From assembly GCF_011578045.1 (NCBI RefSeq), contig NZ_CP049801.1, positions 1,364,001 to 1,428,000 of the forward strand: 64,000 nucleotides of DNA, in the 5' to 3' direction. The notes beneath the pieces were generated by a model. The model was not told the DNA's origin. It did no database searches and worked only from the letters and a program-made list of their open reading frames with translations. A program made the translations under genes and the position numbers. Below are positions 18,536 through 28,756 of the stretch, in pieces. The stretch is from Acinetobacter shaoyimingii (lineage in GTDB: Bacteria; Pseudomonadota; Gammaproteobacteria; Pseudomonadales; Moraxellaceae). Each line of letters begins with the position of its first letter. Positions within the stretch are counted from its first letter, which is position 1.

Positions 18536-19568
18536 AGCAAAATCAAAAAAGAATAATAAGCCATCTTCTTTATTTAAAGGCGTCTTTGTTTTTTTAATAG
18601 GTGCCATTTTACTGGTGACCATTATCTTAGGTGCAAGTTTATTGAAAACTTACCCTGTAGATGGACAAAAACAAATGATCGCTATCAATCAAGGGGAAAC
18701 ATATTCAGGATTTATTGATCGATTAGCGAAAGAAGGAAAAGTCAGTTTTCCGCTCATGCTGAAGCTCTATCAAAAATTTATTATACATGACACCATGAAA
18801 GCTGGTGTATATGAAGTTCGCCAAGGCATGAGTGTGCGTCAGGTTTTGGATTTATTTTCCAATGCCGACAATGCACAAATGAATCGTATTTTGGTGATTG
18901 AAGGCACGACCTTTAAACAATTGGTAGCCTTATTGAGAAAAGATAACTTAGTGACCAAAGAAGTGGTTCATTTGCCACATGCAGAAATGCTTAAAGCACT
19001 GAATATTCCTTATGATCATCCTGAAGGGTTATTTGCACCGAACACGTATTTTTTTAATAAGGGTGAGTCTGATAAAAAGATTTTAACAGACTTATATCAA
19101 CGTCAAATGAAGGCACTCGATGATGCTTGGGAAAAAAGAGCATCAGATTTACCCTATAAGAATAAATATGAAGCACTGATTATGGCTTCGATCATTGAGA
19201 AAGAGACCAGTGTAGATCGTGAACTTGAACAGGTTTCAGGTGTTTTTGTACGTCGTTTAAAACTAGGCATGCGCCTGCAAACAGATCCAACCGTGATTTA
19301 TGGTATGGGCGACCGTTATACTGGCAATATTACACGTCAAGATTTGCGTACCCCAACGCCATACAATACCTATACTATTAATGGACTTCCGCCAACACCG
19401 ATTGCATTACCAAGTCAAAAAGCCATTGAAGCTGCGATGCATCCAGATCAATCCAACAATATTTATTTTGTGGCAACAGGTAATGGTGGTCATACATTTA
19501 CAGCAAATTTAGACGACCATAATCGTGCAGTACAAGATTATCTTTCAGTTATTCGTTCGAAAAAATAA
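18522..19568 (+). CDS. mltG: Endolytic murein transglycosylase MltG
   Basis: An inner-membrane lytic transglycosylase that cuts nascent glycan strands. The 348-residue protein has a short cytoplasmic tail, a membrane anchor near residues 18-42 (LFKGVFVFLIGAILLVTIIL), a LysM-like region, and the YceG catalytic domain. That domain carries the essential Glu in EALIMASIIEKET, followed by LQTDPTVIYGMG and TPYNTYTINGLPPTPI. It overlaps pabC and precedes tmk by a few bases. Confidence 0.96.
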   Translation: MSKPRAKSKKNNKPSSLFKGVFVFLIGAILLVTIILGASLLKTYPVDGQKQMIAINQGETYSGFIDRLAKEGKVSFPLMLKLYQKFIIHDTMKAGVYEVRQGMSVRQVLDLFSNADNAQMNRILVIEGTTFKQLVALLRKDNLVTKEVVHLPHAEMLKALNIPYDHPEGLFAPNTYFFNKGESDKKILTDLYQRQMKALDDAWEKRASDLPYKNKYEALIMASIIEKETSVDRELEQVSGVFVRRLKLGMRLQTDPTVIYGMGDRYTGNITRQDLRTPTPYNTYTINGLPPTPIALPSQKAIEAAMHPDQSNNIYFVATGNGGHTFTANLDDHNRAVQDYLSVIRSKK

Positions 19569-19577
19569 GGGGTGAGC

Positions 19578-20183
19578 ATGTTTATTAGCTTTGAAGGCAC
19601 AGAAGGTGTAGGAAAGAGCACGCTCATTCGTAAACTTTATGATCATTTTCTAGCACACGGTCAAGATGTGGTTTTAACACGTGAACCGGGTGGAACGCCA
19701 CTGGCAGAGCAGATTCGAGCATTACTCCTTTCAGTCAATCACGATGAGCAAATGAGTCATGATACTGAACTTTTGTTGATGTATGCGGCACGTGCACAGC
19801 ATTTACAACAAGTGATTTTACCTGCTTTAGCATCGGGGAAAACGGTGTTGTGTGATCGTTTTGCTGATGCAAGTTTTGCTTACCAATGTGCTGGTCGTGG
19901 GCTTAGCCGTGAAAAACTGCAACTTTTGAATGATAATTTCGTTTCAAAAATGCCAGATATTACTTTTTGGTTAGATGCGCCTATTGAAACAGGGATGTCA
20001 CGTGCACGTGAGCGAGGTGCATTAGATCGTTTTGAACAAGAGAAGGTAACTTTCTTTGAGAAAGTAAGAGCAGGATATCAGGAGATATTTGAAAAGCAAC
20101 CTGAGCGTATGAAACGTCTTGATGCAACTCAAACACCTGATCAAGTCTTTGCACAAGCATTAAGCTACATTGATATTGAGTGA
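19578..20183 (+). CDS. tmk: Thymidylate kinase
   Basis: Phosphorylates dTMP to dTDP. Visible are the P-loop FEGTEGVGKST at the N-terminus, the substrate-binding TREPGGTPLAEQIR, and DRFADASFAYQ, which holds the DR(F/Y) motif. The lid region RARERGALDRFEQE follows. A GTG at 19572 is in frame, but AAGGGG ends directly at it, so the ATG at 19578 with a 5-base spacer is preferred, giving 201 residues. In pseudomonads holB and pilZ follow; here a thioesterase gene follows instead. Confidence 0.96.
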   Translation: MFISFEGTEGVGKSTLIRKLYDHFLAHGQDVVLTREPGGTPLAEQIRALLLSVNHDEQMSHDTELLLMYAARAQHLQQVILPALASGKTVLCDRFADASFAYQCAGRGLSREKLQLLNDNFVSKMPDITFWLDAPIETGMSRARERGALDRFEQEKVTFFEKVRAGYQEIFEKQPERMKRLDATQTPDQVFAQALSYIDIE

Positions 20184-20285
20184 TGTTTTTCAACTATTAG
20201 ATTCTCAATTCTCAAATGCCGCTTTTGAGAATTGCTTCCTGAATAGGGTAGACATGCAATTTCCGAGCTTATAAGTTTTTACATA

Positions 20286-20319
20286 AAAAGCTGGGTCAAT
20301 GTACTCAGCTTTTTTTATG
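20286..20319 (+). terminator. Terminator of the pabC-mltG-tmk transcript
   Basis: The stem AAAAGCTGGGT / ACTCAGCTTTT (one G-U pair) with a 6-nt loop is followed by more T residues. An additional 8-bp hairpin (TTCTCAAA / TTTGAGAA) lies about 60 bases upstream. Confidence 0.8.
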
Positions 20320-20416
20320 AGTTGAACTTAAGCGTTAATGCTCATCTGAGCATCTTGGTTTATATTGATCTGGGTATGGATAAAAAATTTTAATAGAACG
20401 ATAACGGATAGATCAA

Positions 20417-20833
20417 ATGCAAAGTAGCAAGGAAGAAATTGTAGAATTCATTCAGCGTGAGTTTCCGCAAAGCTTAGTTAAATGTGACATCGAAGCAGTG
20501 ACAGAACAAGGTGCGAGTGTCGTATATCGTGTTGATCAACAAGATTTGAGACCTGGTGGAACAATTTCTGGTCCGACCATGATGACTGTTGCTGATTATG
20601 CACTGTATATCGCTATTTTAGGTGAAATCGGGATTGTGGGATTAACCGTCACCACAAACTTAAATATTAACTTTTTAAGAAAACCTGTGGCAAATCAAAA
20701 TATTCGTGGTATATGCAGATTGATGAAAGTAGGAAAAGCATTGATTGTAGGAGAAGTGACATTGTATTCAATTGGACAAGATGATCCGATTGCACATGTC
20801 ACTGGGACTTATTCTATTCCTCCAAAACGTTAA
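20417..20833 (+). CDS. PaaI-type hotdog-fold thioesterase
   Basis: A 138-residue single-domain hotdog protein likely to hydrolyse acyl- or aryl-CoA thioesters. LRPGGTISGPTMMTVADYAL carries the usual active-site loop and helix (the Asp in VADYA replaces the more common Glu/Asp position). TTNLNINFLRKPV is the typical strand of the family. It stands alone between tmk and the convergent nadB, with a terminator after it. The natural substrate is unknown. Confidence 0.8.
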   Translation: MQSSKEEIVEFIQREFPQSLVKCDIEAVTEQGASVVYRVDQQDLRPGGTISGPTMMTVADYALYIAILGEIGIVGLTVTTNLNINFLRKPVANQNIRGICRLMKVGKALIVGEVTLYSIGQDDPIAHVTGTYSIPPKR

Positions 20834-20843
20834 AATGGTGAAT

Positions 20844-20874
20844 AAAAAAGAGCAATATTAAATTGCTCTTTTTT
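20844..20874. terminator. Bidirectional terminator between thioesterase and nadB
   Basis: The 13-bp stem AAAAAAGAGCAAT / ATTGCTCTTTTTT sits between two convergent genes and has a T-tract on both strands. Confidence 0.88.
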
Positions 20875-20895
20875 TATGATTTAAGCAATAATCGA

Positions 20896-22533
20896 TTAAG
20901 TATTCACCAGTGGGGTTTCAACTTTAAAATTCGGTGGAGTAAGTACTGTTTTTCGAAGTTCAGATGATAACTCTGGATAATCTAAGGTGTAATGAAGACC
21001 TCGAGATTCTTTACGTTGCATCGCACAGCGCACAATCATTTCAGACACTAAAACCAAGTTGCGAAGTTCGATCAAGTTTTTACTGACATGATAATCTTCA
21101 TAGTATTCGGTAATTTCTGCTTTCAGCATTTCAATACGATTTAATGCACGCTCTAAGCGTTTAGTGGTACGTACAATACCGACATAATTCCACATGGTTT
21201 GACGTAGTTCATCCCAGTTTTGCAAAATCACCACATCTTCATCAGGATTCACTACTTGCGAATCGTCCCATTCAGGAACTGAAGGCAATTGCTGTCCTGT
21301 TTCGAATTTTTGACGAATATCCTCGGCTGCATTCATTCCATAAACAAAACATTCAAGTAAAGAATTGCTGGCCATTCGGTTCGCACCATGTAGACCCGTA
21401 TAAGAAGTTTCTCCAATGGCATATAAACCAGCGATATCGGTTTCACTGTTGTCATCGACCATGACACCGCCACAAGTATAGTGTGCCGCTGGAACAACAG
21501 GAATCATATCCTTGGTGATATCAATACCTAATGTTAGTAAATGGGTATAGAGCATTGGAAAATGTTCTTTGATAAAACTTTCAGGTTTATGGCTAATGTC
21601 TAACCATACATGTCGAATACCTAAGCGTTTAATTTCATAGTCAATCGCACGTGCCACAATGTCTCGTGGCGCCAGTTCTGCACGCTCGTCAAAACGCAGC
21701 ATAAAGCGTTCACCATCTGGAAGGCGTAAATATGCACCTTCACCACGCATGGCTTCAGTAATTAAAAATGAGCGCGCTTGCGGATGGTACAAGCAAGTTG
21801 GATGAAACTGGTTAAATTCCATATTGGCAACTCGGCAACCTGCGCGATACGCCATAGCAATTCCATCGCCCGTAGCGATGTCAGGGTTCGACGTATAAAG
21901 ATAGGCTTTCATTGCACCACCGCAAGCCAGTGCAGTAAAAGGGGCAAGGACGGTGTGTACCTTTTCATTTCTTTCATCGAGTGCATATAAACCTACAGCT
22001 CGATTGTCCTTATCAATTTGTCCGAGTTTATGTGTCGTGATGAGATCAATCGCAATGAAATTTTCGAAAATTTGAATATTGTTCTTTTCTTTGACACGCT
22101 CAACCAATGTTGTTGAAATCGCACGTCCTGTAGCATCGGCAGCATGTATGATGCGGCGTTGAGAGTGACCGCCTTCACGAGTAAGATGAAGCTGATTTTC
22201 TTCATCTAAAGTAAATTCGACGCCATGCTTGAGTAAAAAGTCGACAGAGGGTTTGCCGCCTTCTACTGTAATCTTTACGGCTTTTTCTTCGCAAAGATAA
22301 GCACCAGCAACTAAAGTGTCATCAATATGTTGTTGAATGGAATCAGTGACATCTAGAACTGCTGCAACGCCACCTTGTGCATAATAGGTACTGGCATCGG
22401 TTAAATGAGATTTTGCTAAAATTGCAATTTTAAAATGATCTGGAAGAGAGAGCGCTAAACTTAAACCTGAACCGCCACTACCGACAATAATGACATCAAA
22501 ATGATGAGTCGTACCTGATTGAGACATTTCCAT
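20896..22533 (-). CDS. nadB: L-aspartate oxidase NadB
   Basis: Oxidises L-aspartate to iminoaspartate, the first step of de novo NAD synthesis. The 545-residue flavoprotein has the FAD loop [12 protein letters not shown] near residue 17, [12 protein letters not shown] (the family SxxAQGG motif), [31 protein letters not shown], REGxx-type [11 protein letters not shown], and [22 protein letters not shown]-terminal helical domain follows from about 430. It diverges from the HtrA-type protease gene across 228 A/T-rich bases. Confidence 0.96.
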   Translation of the reverse strand: MEMSQSGTTHHFDVIIVGSGGSGLSLALSLPDHFKIAILAKSHLTDASTYYAQGGVAAVLDVTDSIQQHIDDTLVAGAYLCEEKAVKITVEGGKPSVDFLLKHGVEFTLDEENQLHLTREGGHSQRRIIHAADATGRAISTTLVERVKEKNNIQIFENFIAIDLITTHKLGQIDKDNRAVGLYALDERNEKVHTVLAPFTALACGGAMKAYLYTSNPDIATGDGIAMAYRAGCRVANMEFNQFHPTCLYHPQARSFLITEAMRGEGAYLRLPDGERFMLRFDERAELAPRDIVARAIDYEIKRLGIRHVWLDISHKPESFIKEHFPMLYTHLLTLGIDITKDMIPVVPAAHYTCGGVMVDDNSETDIAGLYAIGETSYTGLHGANRMASNSLLECFVYGMNAAEDIRQKFETGQQLPSVPEWDDSQVVNPDEDVVILQNWDELRQTMWNYVGIVRTTKRLERALNRIEMLKAEITEYYEDYHVSKNLIELRNLVLVSEMIVRCAMQRKESRGLHYTLDYPELSSELRKTVLTPPNFKVETPLVNT

Positions 22534-22761
22534 TCGCTAATTGGATCAAAATAAGTTTGTTAATAACACTCTTTTTTAATTAAAAAAACAATAGTTAAAA
22601 TCCTCAATATTTGGTCAAAATAACAATAAAGATGAAAATTAAGCCAAAATTAAGTAAAGTATTGTTTTATAAAAGTATTGAAACATTTTTTTACGTAATA
22701 ATATCTTTTATTATGTTAAAACCAATTTTATCCAAAATCATAATATGTGAGCTCGTACTTC

Positions 22762-24147
22762 ATGAACAATGGCTTTATTAAAAAAGGAATATACGCATTT
22801 GCTTTTACAATGGCGGCGCAAGCGCAAGCTGGTGTACCTGTAGATTTCTCCAATTTGGTCGAACAGGTGAGTCCTGCTGTTGTGAGTGTTAATGTTGTCA
22901 AAAAAATGTCACAGGAAGAGCTGTTACAACAACAAGTGCCTGAGATATTAAAGCGTTTCTTTGGTAATCAAATTATTATTCCTCAACAACGGGCACCTCA
23001 AGAAAAAACAGCATTTGGGAGTGCTTTTTTTATAAGTCGCGATGGTTATTTACTCACCAATCATCACGTTGTTGAAGATGCATCTGAAGTCACTATCATG
23101 CTAAATGATCGCCGTGAAATCGACGCAAAAGTAGTGGGGAGTGATGCACGTACAGATGTGGCATTATTAAAAGTTGAAGGAAATAATTATCCAGCGCTTA
23201 GCACAGGAAATATTAATCAGTTAAAAGTGGGTCAACCTGTATTGGCTATTGGTTCACCATTTGGATTTGATTACTCTGCATCAGCAGGTATTGTAAGTGC
23301 AAAATCGCGCAATATGATGGGTGAAACTTCAGTTCCATTTATTCAAACAGATGTTGCGCTGAACCCAGGGAATTCGGGTGGACCATTATTTAATCAACAA
23401 GGTCAAGTGGTTGGTGTAAATTCACGTATTTTTAGTGGAACTGGTGGCTATATGGGATTGTCATTCTCAATTCCAATTGATGTTGCTATGGATGTTGTAG
23501 ATCAACTGAAAAAGAATGGTAAGGTAACGCGTTCTTACTTAGGGGTAATGCTACAAGATGTAGATCGTAACCTCGCAGAAGTTTACAAATTGTCTAAGCC
23601 AGAAGGTGCTTTGGTGACCCAAGTTGCTCCAAACTCTCCAGCACAGAAAGCGGGCTTTAAGTCTGGTGATGTGATTTTGAAATACAATGGCAACCCAATT
23701 TCAAGAACGTCTGAACTGTTAAATTACTTGAATCGTACCTTGCCAAATCAGACCATACAGCTTCAAGTCCTACGTGATGATAAGTTAAGTAATATTTCTG
23801 CAACCTTAACTACAGCACCAGATGATACACCTGCAAAAAATACGCAAACTGCTAAAGCAAAACACAAAGGGCCGGTATTGGGGATTGCGATTCGTAGTTT
23901 AAGCGATGTTGAAAAAAACCGTTTAAATCTTAAGGGCGGTGTTTTTGTTCAGGAGGTTGAACGTGGTGGTTTAGCTGCTCAATCAAAAATCATTCCTGGT
24001 GACATTATCACGCAAATTGGAAACAAAACTATTACAGATGCAAATGCTTTTGTAGAAGCTGTGTCTGAATTAAAGAGCAATACTGTTGTTCGTGTAACCA
24101 TTGTTCGACAAGCGCAAACTGCAATTATTGGTCTACGAATTAAGTAA
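22762..24147 (+). CDS. Periplasmic HtrA/DegP-type serine protease (MucD-like)
   Basis: A Do-family protease and chaperone that handles misfolded envelope proteins. Counting from the longer in-frame GTG start at 22747, the triad is His107 (LTNHHVVED), Asp137 (RTDVALLKV) and Ser210 (NPGNSGGPLF). Two PDZ domains follow at about 265-355 and 370-460. A signal peptide (MNNGFIKKGIYAFAFTMAAQ-AQA) fits the ATG at 22762 better than the GTG; neither has a clear ribosome site. Its position beside nadB and upstream of lepA matches mucD of Pseudomonas. Confidence 0.92.
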   Translation: MNNGFIKKGIYAFAFTMAAQAQAGVPVDFSNLVEQVSPAVVSVNVVKKMSQEELLQQQVPEILKRFFGNQIIIPQQRAPQEKTAFGSAFFISRDGYLLTNHHVVEDASEVTIMLNDRREIDAKVVGSDARTDVALLKVEGNNYPALSTGNINQLKVGQPVLAIGSPFGFDYSASAGIVSAKSRNMMGETSVPFIQTDVALNPGNSGGPLFNQQGQVVGVNSRIFSGTGGYMGLSFSIPIDVAMDVVDQLKKNGKVTRSYLGVMLQDVDRNLAEVYKLSKPEGALVTQVAPNSPAQKAGFKSGDVILKYNGNPISRTSELLNYLNRTLPNQTIQLQVLRDDKLSNISATLTTAPDDTPAKNTQTAKAKHKGPVLGIAIRSLSDVEKNRLNLKGGVFVQEVERGGLAAQSKIIPGDIITQIGNKTITDANAFVEAVSELKSNTVVRVTIVRQAQTAIIGLRIK

Positions 24148-24169
24148 ATGCTTAGATATAAACGGTAAT

Positions 24170-24196
24170 AAAGACCACTCTATATGAGTGGTCTTT
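24170..24196 (+). terminator. Terminator after the HtrA-type protease gene
   Basis: An 11-bp stem (AAAGACCACTC / GAGTGGTCTTT) with loop TATAT lies 23 bases after the stop codon. Confidence 0.85.
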
Positions 24197-24327
24197 CATA
24201 TGCATAATTTGTAATGGTTACATTGTGTTAGTGACACTTAATGGTTTAATAAGATAAAATTAATAATAATTAAGGTTCAAATATTTTTTTATTTAAAAAT
24301 TTTAATAAAAATTTTGCAGGTATTACA

Positions 24328-24942
24328 ATGATAAAGTTTTATCCCGTTTGTTTGGTTGTATTATTAACGGTGTTATGTGGTTGTGATAGACAAAAAAAAG
24401 TAGAACAAATCACTACAGTGGATACATCGGCCAATAAAGCACTTAAACAGTTGACTCATAAAGAAGGTTTTGATCCTGAAAGTTTGAATAAACTCCCGTT
24501 GACTCAGAAAGATTTTCCATATTTTATGCTCCCTGAAGACTATAAAGTGACTTCATTTAAAGTGGTTGAGTATCAAAAATATTATTTTGCTATCCATGAT
24601 AAGCCAACGCTATTAGAAGGTGAGCTCTACAAAACACCTATTGCTGTAGAGCCAAGCAAACAATTTTCTGAAAGTTATTTTGAAAAAAAATTTAATAATT
24701 CAATGATTGCAATGGGTGCTGAACTGCTGAATGAAAGCGAAATTCCATATCAGCTCTATGAACAATTACCAGATTATGAAAATCAATCTAGCTTAAATAT
24801 TGGCAAAAAAACCTATACTTATGGTTTTAGAAATGCGGACGGGCATCCAATCATTATTCAAATGACATTGAATTCACCGACTGTGGTCGTGATGGAAATA
24901 TCACCTGATGAAACAGTCATGAAAAGAGTGAGATTTGACTAA
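24328..24942 (+). CDS. Putative lipoprotein of unknown function
   Basis: A 204-residue protein I do not recognise. The N-terminus MIKFYPVCLVVLLTVLCGCD has a type II signal with lipobox LCGC, so the mature protein would be lipidated at Cys19; Asp follows the Cys, which in enterobacteria favours inner-membrane retention. The mature part is hydrophilic, with a strand-rich end (TYTYGFRNADGHPIIIQMTL). It lies alone between the HtrA protease and a thioesterase, with a long inverted repeat after it. Confidence 0.75.
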   Translation: MIKFYPVCLVVLLTVLCGCDRQKKVEQITTVDTSANKALKQLTHKEGFDPESLNKLPLTQKDFPYFMLPEDYKVTSFKVVEYQKYYFAIHDKPTLLEGELYKTPIAVEPSKQFSESYFEKKFNNSMIAMGAELLNESEIPYQLYEQLPDYENQSSLNIGKKTYTYGFRNADGHPIIIQMTLNSPTVVVMEISPDETVMKRVRFD

Positions 24943-24965
24943 TTAATCTCAATGAGCATGCCAAA

Positions 24966-25020
24966 TTTGAGCTTTAATTGAATTTTTAATATCTAAATTT
25001 TTTACAAATTAAAGCTCAAA
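24966..25020. repeat. 14-bp perfect inverted repeat downstream of the lipoprotein gene
   Basis: The arms TTTGAGCTTTAATT (24966-24979) and AATTAAAGCTCAAA (25007-25020) are separated by 27 A/T-rich bases. It may act as a terminator for the lipoprotein transcript, although the loop is large. Confidence 0.55.
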
Positions 25021-25399
25021 TGTAGCGCTCATATAAGCACGAATTCAGCAATGTAAAGAAGATTGATTTCCCCTGAATCGTTCAATTGTGTAATAAATTG
25101 TCTTGTCTTGTCTTGTCTTGTATAAGCTTGGATTTTTGTTCTATTCCACGCTATGTCGTTCTGAATCAATACTGAAATTTCATTTTTGAATGTAAGTTCT
25201 GCACATTTAGTAAGATGGTGTAGTACTAAAAGCAATCATAATTTTAAACTCAATCAATTTAAAACATGGTTGATTGACTTTTATATATCATAATAATCAT
25301 ATAAGTTTTTAATCCAAAGAATTTGAGCAAGGCGATGCCCTTGATCAAATTCATCATACAATGTTGATTTAGTCTGTTGCTTTTGATTTAAGGATATAC
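25021..25399. other. Intergenic region with an undecided small frame and a pentanucleotide repeat
   Basis: The gap before the thioesterase holds a (TCTTG)n repeat at 25098-25121 and a 68-codon minus-strand frame (25029-25235) that runs through it. The frame resembles no protein I know, and I do not call it a gene. The last 100 bases should contain the thioesterase promoter; no strong consensus is apparent. Confidence 0.5.
25098..25121. repeat. Pentanucleotide tandem repeat (TCTTG)n
   Basis: About four and a half perfect copies of TCTTG (CAAGA on the other strand). Short tandem repeats of this size are prone to slipped-strand changes in copy number. Confidence 0.9.
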
Positions 25400-25852
25400 G
25401 TGAGTACAATTTTTGATTTGAAAATAAAAGTAAGCCCAGAACATATTGATGTCTTGGGGCATGTCAATAATGTGGTTTATGTCAGTTGGATGCAAGATGT
25501 CGCGACTGCTCATATAGAATCGTTGGGTTTAGGCATAAAACAGTATCTAGAACTTAAGCATGCTATGGTCGCTGTCGAACATCAGATGCAATATCGTAAA
25601 GCAGCGTTAGAAGGTGAAGAAATTATTCTGCGCACTTGGCTGCATGATATCAACGCACTTTACTCTTTTCGTCAATATGCTTTTTACCGTGAAAAGGATC
25701 AAACTGTACTGTTTACTGCTATGACCAAATGGGCCTGTGTCGAAATCGCAACGGGTCGTCCTAAGCGTTTATCTCCTTCATTTACTCAAGCATATCAACC
25801 TATTTCAGAAGCATTAAATCCATTTGATTTTACGACTTTATATTTGACTTAA
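25400..25852 (+). CDS. Acyl-CoA thioesterase, 4HBT/YbgC hotdog family
   Basis: A 150-residue hotdog protein. The 4-hydroxybenzoyl-CoA thioesterase signature is near the N-terminus as VSPEHIDVLGHVNNVVYVSW, with the catalytic Asp in HIDVLGHVNN. QMQYRKAALEGEEIILRTWL is the typical second half. It is cytoplasmic and probably acts on acyl-CoA; the substrate is not defined. The start is GTG with AAGGA about 6 bases upstream. It is monocistronic, upstream of lepA. Confidence 0.83.
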   Translation: MSTIFDLKIKVSPEHIDVLGHVNNVVYVSWMQDVATAHIESLGLGIKQYLELKHAMVAVEHQMQYRKAALEGEEIILRTWLHDINALYSFRQYAFYREKDQTVLFTAMTKWACVEIATGRPKRLSPSFTQAYQPISEALNPFDFTTLYLT

Positions 25853-25949
25853 TCTTTCACTTCAACTTTTAAATCAAAGCACATTTCAAATTTTTCTCAT
25901 ATTTCATCAGTATGAGTCGCATTATTATGGATACTTTGAAAAAACCATC

Positions 25950-25958
25950 TGCTATAAT
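25950..25958 (+). promoter_or_regulatory. Extended -10 promoter element upstream of lepA
   Basis: TGCTATAAT matches an extended -10 (TGnTATAAT) about 75 bases before the lepA start. The -35 region is poor, as is common for extended -10 promoters. It is the likely origin of the long lepA-miaE transcript. Confidence 0.6.
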
Positions 25959-26036
25959 CGAGCACAATTTGTTAAACAGCTTTTGCTATGTAGTTTGAAT
26001 TTCATACATAGCGCAATTTATTGTTCAAGGTAACTC

Positions 26037-27854
26037 ATGGCGCAAGCTAAAAAATCCGTTGATATCAAAAACATACGTAACTTTTCGATCATTGCTCACA
26101 TCGATCATGGAAAGTCGACTCTAGCCGACCGTTTTATTCAAACCTGTGGTGGATTGCAAGCTCGCGAAATGCAAGCGCAAGTTCTTGACTCCATGGATAT
26201 TGAACGTGAACGTGGGATTACCATTAAAGCCGCTTCAGTAACGTTGTACTATAAACATTCAGATGGTCAAGAATACCAATTGAACTTTATTGATACACCA
26301 GGACACGTCGACTTCTCTTATGAAGTCTCTCGTTCTTTGGCTGCTTGTGAAGGTGCATTATTGGTTGTTGATGCTGCACAAGGTGTTGAGGCGCAATCTG
26401 TAGCAAACTGCTATACCGCAATTGAACAAGGTTTAGAAGTTTTGCCTGTGCTCAATAAAATCGATTTACCACAAGCTGAGCCAGAGCGTGTTATTCAAGA
26501 AATTGAAGACATTATTGGTATTGAAGCGACTGAAGCACCAACATGTTCTGCTAAAACAGGTTTAGGTATTGAGGGTGTTCTTGAAACATTGGTCAATGTG
26601 ATTCCTGCGCCAGTCGGTGATCGTGACGCTGCACTTCAAGCACTGATTGTTGACTCATGGTTTGATAACTATTTAGGCGTTGTATCACTTGTTCGCGTCA
26701 AAGAAGGTCGAATCCGTAAGGGCGACAAAATGCTTGTAAAATCGACGGGTCAAACGCACATTGTGACATCTGTAGGTATTTTCAATCCAAAACACACTGA
26801 AACTGACATCTTAGAAGCGGGTGAAGTTGGATTTGTGATTGCAGGGATTAAGGACATTTTTGGTGCGCCAGTGGGTGATACCATTACACTGTCAAATACG
26901 CCTGAAGTTGCTGTGTTGCCTGGGTTTAAAAAAGTTAAACCACAAGTTTATGCAGGTTTATTCCCAATTGATTCAAGCGATTTTGAACCTTTCCGTGAAG
27001 CATTGCATAAATTGCAAATTAACGATTCGGCGTTATTTTTTGAGCCTGAAAGTTCTGATGCGCTTGGGTTTGGTTTCCGCTGCGGCTTCTTAGGAATGCT
27101 GCATATGGAAATCGTACAAGAACGTTTAGAGCGTGAATACGATTTAGACCTGATTTCATCTGCACCTACTGTAATCTATGAAGCCGTGATGAAAAACGGT
27201 GACATAGTCTATGTGGACAGCCCATCTAAAATGCCAGATGGATCAACAGTTGAAGATTTACGTGAACCCATTGCTGAATGTCATATCCTTGTTCCACAAG
27301 AATATCTTGGCAATGTAATGACATTGTGTGTTGAACGTCGTGGTGTACAAAAAGATATGAAGTTCTTGGGCAACCAAGTTTCAATCACGTTTGAAATACC
27401 AATGGCTGAAGTAGTGATGGATTTCTTTGATAAATTGAAATCATGTTCACGTGGTTTTGCCTCACTCGATTATAACTTTGTACGTTTTGAATCATCTTCA
27501 TTGGTTAAAGTTGATGTGCTTATCAATGGTGATAAAGTCGATGCTTTAGCCATGATTTGTCACCGTCAAGACGCCCGTCATCGTGGTATTGCGCTTGTTG
27601 AAAAAATGAAAGATTTGATTCCACGTCAAATGTTTGATGTTGCGATTCAGGCTGCGATTGGTGCACAAATTATTGCCCGTTCAACAGTAAAAGCCATGCG
27701 TAAAAACGTATTGGCTAAATGTTACGGTGGTGACGTTTCTCGTAAGAAGAAATTGTTGTCTAAGCAAAAAGAAGGTAAGAAACGTATGAAGCAAGTGGGT
27801 AGTGTCGAAATCCCACAAGAAGCGTTCTTAGCTGTATTGAAAGTAGAAAGATAA
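26037..27854 (+). CDS. lepA: Elongation factor 4 (LepA)
   Basis: A ribosome-associated GTPase that affects translation under stress. The 605-residue protein has the G1 motif [10 protein letters not shown] near residue 20, switch [14 protein letters not shown], then EF-G-like domains II, III and V and the LepA-specific C-terminal domain, ending in [20 protein letters not shown]. It heads the lepA-lepB-DUF4845-rnc-era cluster, only 14 bases before lepB. Confidence 0.98.
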   Translation: MAQAKKSVDIKNIRNFSIIAHIDHGKSTLADRFIQTCGGLQAREMQAQVLDSMDIERERGITIKAASVTLYYKHSDGQEYQLNFIDTPGHVDFSYEVSRSLAACEGALLVVDAAQGVEAQSVANCYTAIEQGLEVLPVLNKIDLPQAEPERVIQEIEDIIGIEATEAPTCSAKTGLGIEGVLETLVNVIPAPVGDRDAALQALIVDSWFDNYLGVVSLVRVKEGRIRKGDKMLVKSTGQTHIVTSVGIFNPKHTETDILEAGEVGFVIAGIKDIFGAPVGDTITLSNTPEVAVLPGFKKVKPQVYAGLFPIDSSDFEPFREALHKLQINDSALFFEPESSDALGFGFRCGFLGMLHMEIVQERLEREYDLDLISSAPTVIYEAVMKNGDIVYVDSPSKMPDGSTVEDLREPIAECHILVPQEYLGNVMTLCVERRGVQKDMKFLGNQVSITFEIPMAEVVMDFFDKLKSCSRGFASLDYNFVRFESSSLVKVDVLINGDKVDALAMICHRQDARHRGIALVEKMKDLIPRQMFDVAIQAAIGAQIIARSTVKAMRKNVLAKCYGGDVSRKKKLLSKQKEGKKRMKQVGSVEIPQEAFLAVLKVER

Positions 27855-27868
27855 TAATTTGAGGATAT

Positions 27869-28729
27869 ATGCCCATGGATTTTGATTTTAATTTAATTCT
27901 TGTACCTGCTACGCTGATTTTCTTGGGCATCTGGTTGCTCGATAAATTTGTATTAAAACAGCGTGCAACGAAGGGTAAAGGAAATGAAAATTTCATCATT
28001 ACATGGGCATATGACTTTTGGCCTGTTTTGGCTGTAGTTTTAGTTCTCAGATCTTTTTTCTTTGAGCCGTATAACATTCCATCTGATTCTATGGTTCCGA
28101 CCTTAGAAACAGGTGATTATATTTTAGTCAATAAGTACCAATACGGTGTACGTTTACCAATTACTAATTCGAAAATTATCAATGTAAAAACACCAGAACG
28201 TGGTGATGTCATCGTATTTCGTTACCCGCCACAGCCGACCATTAGTTATATTAAGCGTGTTGTTGGGTTGCCTGGTGATCATATTGTTTACGAAAATGGC
28301 CAATTGACGATTAATAATCAAAAAGTACCGCTTGAGCAAACCCAATTTAGCCGTGAAAAAGATGTATTAGACACACCGCAATCTTTGTATCATTATGAGA
28401 CACTGGGTGAACATAAACACTTGATTCGTAACCTAGAAGGCCAAAATACTTTGGTTGCGCAGTTCAATTATGCGCAAACGAAAAATGAGTTGCCTTTTGT
28501 TGCGAAAGAAAATGATCGTTTTGTAAAATCTAATGGTCAGAGTTGGGAAGTGACTGTCCCAGCTGGTCAATATTTTGCAATGGGTGATAACCGTGACCAA
28601 AGTGCTGATAGTCGTTTTTGGGGATTCGTACCAGAAGAGAATTTAACAGGGCAAGCATTCTATGTTTGGATGCATAAAGAACCTGGTTTGAAATTACCTT
28701 CATTCAGTCGCAATGGTCATATTGATTAA
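27869..28729 (+). CDS. lepB: Signal peptidase I
   Basis: Cleaves Sec and Tat signal peptides at the outer face of the inner membrane. The 286-residue protein has two N-terminal membrane helices (about 8-26 and 48-64), the catalytic Ser74 in PSDSMVPTL and the general-base Lys129 in SYIKRVVGLPGD. The box GDNRDQSADSRFWGFVP follows near the C-terminus. GAGGATAT precedes the ATG. It lies between lepA and the DUF4845 gene, as in related gammaproteobacteria. Confidence 0.97.
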   Translation: MPMDFDFNLILVPATLIFLGIWLLDKFVLKQRATKGKGNENFIITWAYDFWPVLAVVLVLRSFFFEPYNIPSDSMVPTLETGDYILVNKYQYGVRLPITNSKIINVKTPERGDVIVFRYPPQPTISYIKRVVGLPGDHIVYENGQLTINNQKVPLEQTQFSREKDVLDTPQSLYHYETLGEHKHLIRNLEGQNTLVAQFNYAQTKNELPFVAKENDRFVKSNGQSWEVTVPAGQYFAMGDNRDQSADSRFWGFVPEENLTGQAFYVWMHKEPGLKLPSFSRNGHID

Positions 28730-28756
28730 TCAAAATGAATTATTTGGGCAATAAAA

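Noticed and set aside
25029..25235. 68-codon minus-strand frame containing the TCTTG repeat
   Set aside because: No ribosome site, no recognisable similarity and a repeat-derived segment; I left it as part of an intergenic note.
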